The notes under the pieces are model-generated. The model made no database searches, was not told the origin of the DNA, and saw nothing but the letters and a program-made list of their open reading frames with translations. A stretch of DNA of 5,977 nt, taken from positions 1-5,977 of the forward strand of contig NZ_QFPF01000130.1 of assembly GCF_003248605.1 (NCBI RefSeq), written 5' to 3'. Positions 4,696 to 5,977 of the stretch are shown here, one piece after another; position 1 is the first letter of the stretch, and every line of letters begins with the position of its first letter. Position numbers and translations under genes: made by a program. This stretch comes from Microbacterium sp. Its GTDB lineage: Bacteria; Actinomycetota; Actinomycetes; Actinomycetales; Microbacteriaceae.

Positions 4696-5694
4696 ATGGA
4701 GCGAATCCGCACGAGCGTCCGCCTGCCCAGCGGCACGCCGATCGAGACGTTCCGCGCGGCCGCACGGATGGCCGAGACGGCGGGCTTCGATCAGATCTGG
4801 ACGGGCAACGACCTCTTCCGGCGCTCGGGCATCGTGCCCGTCGCGATCGCGCTGGATTCCACTGAACGCATCTCGATCGGCTCGAGCGTGCTGAACCCCG
4901 TCTCGTTGCACCCCGCAGAGATCGCGATGATCGCAAGCAACCTGCAGGAGCTCTCCGGAGGGCGCTATCTGCTGGGCATGGGTGCCGGGTCGGAGGTGTT
5001 CCTACGCTGGGCGGGCCTCGAACCGGACGCCCCGGTCACGCGCACCTCGCAGGGCATCCGCGCCGTCCGCGCCCTGCTGGATGGGCTGAGCCCGGCGGAT
5101 CGTCCGCGCACCGGCGGCGGGTGGATGCCGCAGGCCAAACTCAAGGACGGACCCGCCCGGCCCACCCCCATCTATCTCGGGGGCATGGGCCCGAAGATGC
5201 TCGAGCTCGGTGGCAGGCTGGCCGATGGCGTGCTCGCCCTCGCGCTTCCTCCCGAGCGGTACGCCTGGATCGCCGAGCGCGTCGAGGCGGGCGCAGCGGG
5301 CCGCGAGATCGACATCGCCTGCTCGATCTGGATCGCCATCGACGACGACCCCGCCATGGCCCGGGGCATCCTGGCCGAGAAGATCGCGATCTACGCCGGA
5401 TCGCTCTCGCGCGACGCGCTCGAGCAGGCCGGTCTCGACGTCGACCGCTTTCAGGATGTGCAGCGCCTGATGAGTGCCGGCGACACCGCCGGGGCCGTCG
5501 CGCTCGTCGACGACGGGATGCTGCGCCTGGGCATCGCCGGCGATGCCACGACGGTCATCGATCGATGCGCCGAACTCGTCGCCGCGGGCGTGCGTCACCT
5601 CAGCTTCGGGCAGCCGCTGGGTGCCCGTCCCCTCGACGCGATCGCCTTCCTCGGCGAGCGCGTCCTCCCCCGGTTCGCGAAGGAGTTCGCATGA
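4696..5694 (+). CDS. Luciferase-like / Mer-like flavin- or F420-dependent oxidoreductase
   Basis: This 332-residue protein is of usual length for the bacterial luciferase-like TIM-barrel family. Visible landmarks are AETAGFDQIW (26-35), ISIGSSVLNPVSLHPAEIA (59-77), the GGRYLLGMGAGS loop (88-99), PIYLGGMGPKMLELGGRLADGVL (158-180) and a C-terminal GVRHLSFGQPLGARPLDAIAFLGERVLPRF segment (298-327) that closely resembles the end of methylenetetrahydromethanopterin reductase (Mer). Mer-like members use coenzyme F420, others FMNH2 with O2; the sequence leans to the F420-type subgroup but does not prove it. The likely role is oxidation or C-S/C-N cleavage of a small scavenged molecule in the cytoplasm. 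GGAG (4685-4688) lies seven bases before the ATG. The stop overlaps the next start by ATGA, so it is coupled to the DszC-like flavoenzyme; the binding-protein gene lies 76 bases upstream across a strong hairpin. Confidence 0.85.
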   Translation: MERIRTSVRLPSGTPIETFRAAARMAETAGFDQIWTGNDLFRRSGIVPVAIALDSTERISIGSSVLNPVSLHPAEIAMIASNLQELSGGRYLLGMGAGSEVFLRWAGLEPDAPVTRTSQGIRAVRALLDGLSPADRPRTGGGWMPQAKLKDGPARPTPIYLGGMGPKMLELGGRLADGVLALALPPERYAWIAERVEAGAAGREIDIACSIWIAIDDDPAMARGILAEKIAIYAGSLSRDALEQAGLDVDRFQDVQRLMSAGDTAGAVALVDDGMLRLGIAGDATTVIDRCAELVAAGVRHLSFGQPLGARPLDAIAFLGERVLPRFAKEFA

Positions 5695-5977
5695 CCCTCA
5701 CCGCGCTCGCAGATGTCCCCACCGTGCTCGAGGGGTGGACTCCCCGCGACCCCGTCGACGCCGACGCGATCCTGGCGAACGTGCGCGACATCCTGCCCAT
5801 CGTCGACGCCGAGGCCGCGACGACGAGCGCCCAGGGGTTCATGACGACGCGCATGGGCGAGGCGCTGCGGCAGGCCGGCGTCTACCGTGTGGGGTTCGCG
5901 TCATGGCGCGGCGGGCCGCAGCTGACCCTCACCCAGCAGACCCGCATGGTCGAGATGATCGCCGCCCGCGACGCGTC
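5691..5977 (+). CDS. Acyl-CoA dehydrogenase-fold flavoenzyme (DszC/SfnC/HsaA-like), N-terminal fragment
   Basis: The frame opens at ATG 5691, overlapping the preceding stop by ATGA, with an excellent ribosome site AAGGAG (5680-5685) five bases upstream, and stays open to the window edge (95 complete codons). The fragment has the N-terminal helical domain pattern of this family: ILANVRDILPIVDAEAATTS (27-46), an 'L-R-x-A-G-V-Y-R-V' helix/turn (59-67), a 'W-R-G-G-P-Q-L' segment (72-78, like 'xxWGGxEL') and MVEMIAARD (86-94, like 'viEeiaraDgS'). In flavin-dependent monooxygenases of this fold, reduced FMN and O2 oxidise thiophenes, sulfones or phenols, whereas true dehydrogenases use FAD and acyl-CoA. 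Pairing with a luciferase-like enzyme and a binding protein favours the monooxygenase type. The catalytic and flavin-binding parts lie beyond the edge, so the subtype is unresolved. Confidence 0.7.
   Translation, partial: MTLTALADVPTVLEGWTPRDPVDADAILANVRDILPIVDAEAATTSAQGFMTTRMGEALRQAGVYRVGFASWRGGPQLTLTQQTRMVEMIAARDA

Noticed and set aside
1..5977. CRISPR arrays, tRNA or rRNA genes, transposases, attachment sites
   Set aside because: No regularly spaced repeats, cloverleaf-like segments, transposase motifs or paired terminal repeats were seen on either strand.

Overview
The window is high-GC DNA with GTG and ATG starts, Shine-Dalgarno sites of the GGAGG/AAGGA type, very short gaps and ATGA stop/start overlaps. 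Protein style and gene types suggest an actinobacterium, most likely a Microbacteriaceae-like organism. That placement is inference from composition and protein resemblance only.

Layout. (1) Positions 1-364 hold the 3' end of a plus-strand gene resembling a family 43 glycoside hydrolase. (2) It converges on a minus-strand gene (378-1532) for an unrecognised membrane protein with a large soluble domain and a C-terminal anchor. A 19-bp palindrome between the two genes contains both stop codons. (3) A 146-bp divergent intergenic region (1533-1678) separates that gene from a plus-strand pair: a PaaX-family regulator (1679-2575) overlapped by ATGA with an RBBP9/YdeN-type alpha/beta-hydrolase (2572-3501). 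In the hydrolase the expected nucleophile serine is glycine, and there is a C-terminal extension of about 120 residues. (4) A 143-bp intergenic leader (3502-3644) carries three inverted repeats and a possible 15-codon upstream ORF containing one Cys codon. (5) An apparent operon then runs off the right edge: a lipoprotein solute-binding protein of the amino-acid type (3645-4619), a strong hairpin, a luciferase-like/Mer-like flavin or F420 oxidoreductase (4696-5694), and an ATGA-overlapped start of an acyl-CoA-dehydrogenase-fold flavoenzyme of the DszC/SfnC/HsaA kind (5691 to the edge).

How the genes may work together. The right-hand operon fits a nutrient-scavenging unit: a binding protein captures a small amino-acid-like solute, and two flavin/deazaflavin-dependent enzymes oxidise or cleave it. 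Pairs of a luciferase-like monooxygenase and a DszC-like flavoenzyme next to an ABC importer are familiar from organosulfur acquisition, so sulfur scavenging is the leading hypothesis, but no substrate can be read from the sequence. The PaaX-like regulator and its degenerate hydrolase partner look like a separate regulatory pair. Whether they control the downstream operon is unknown.
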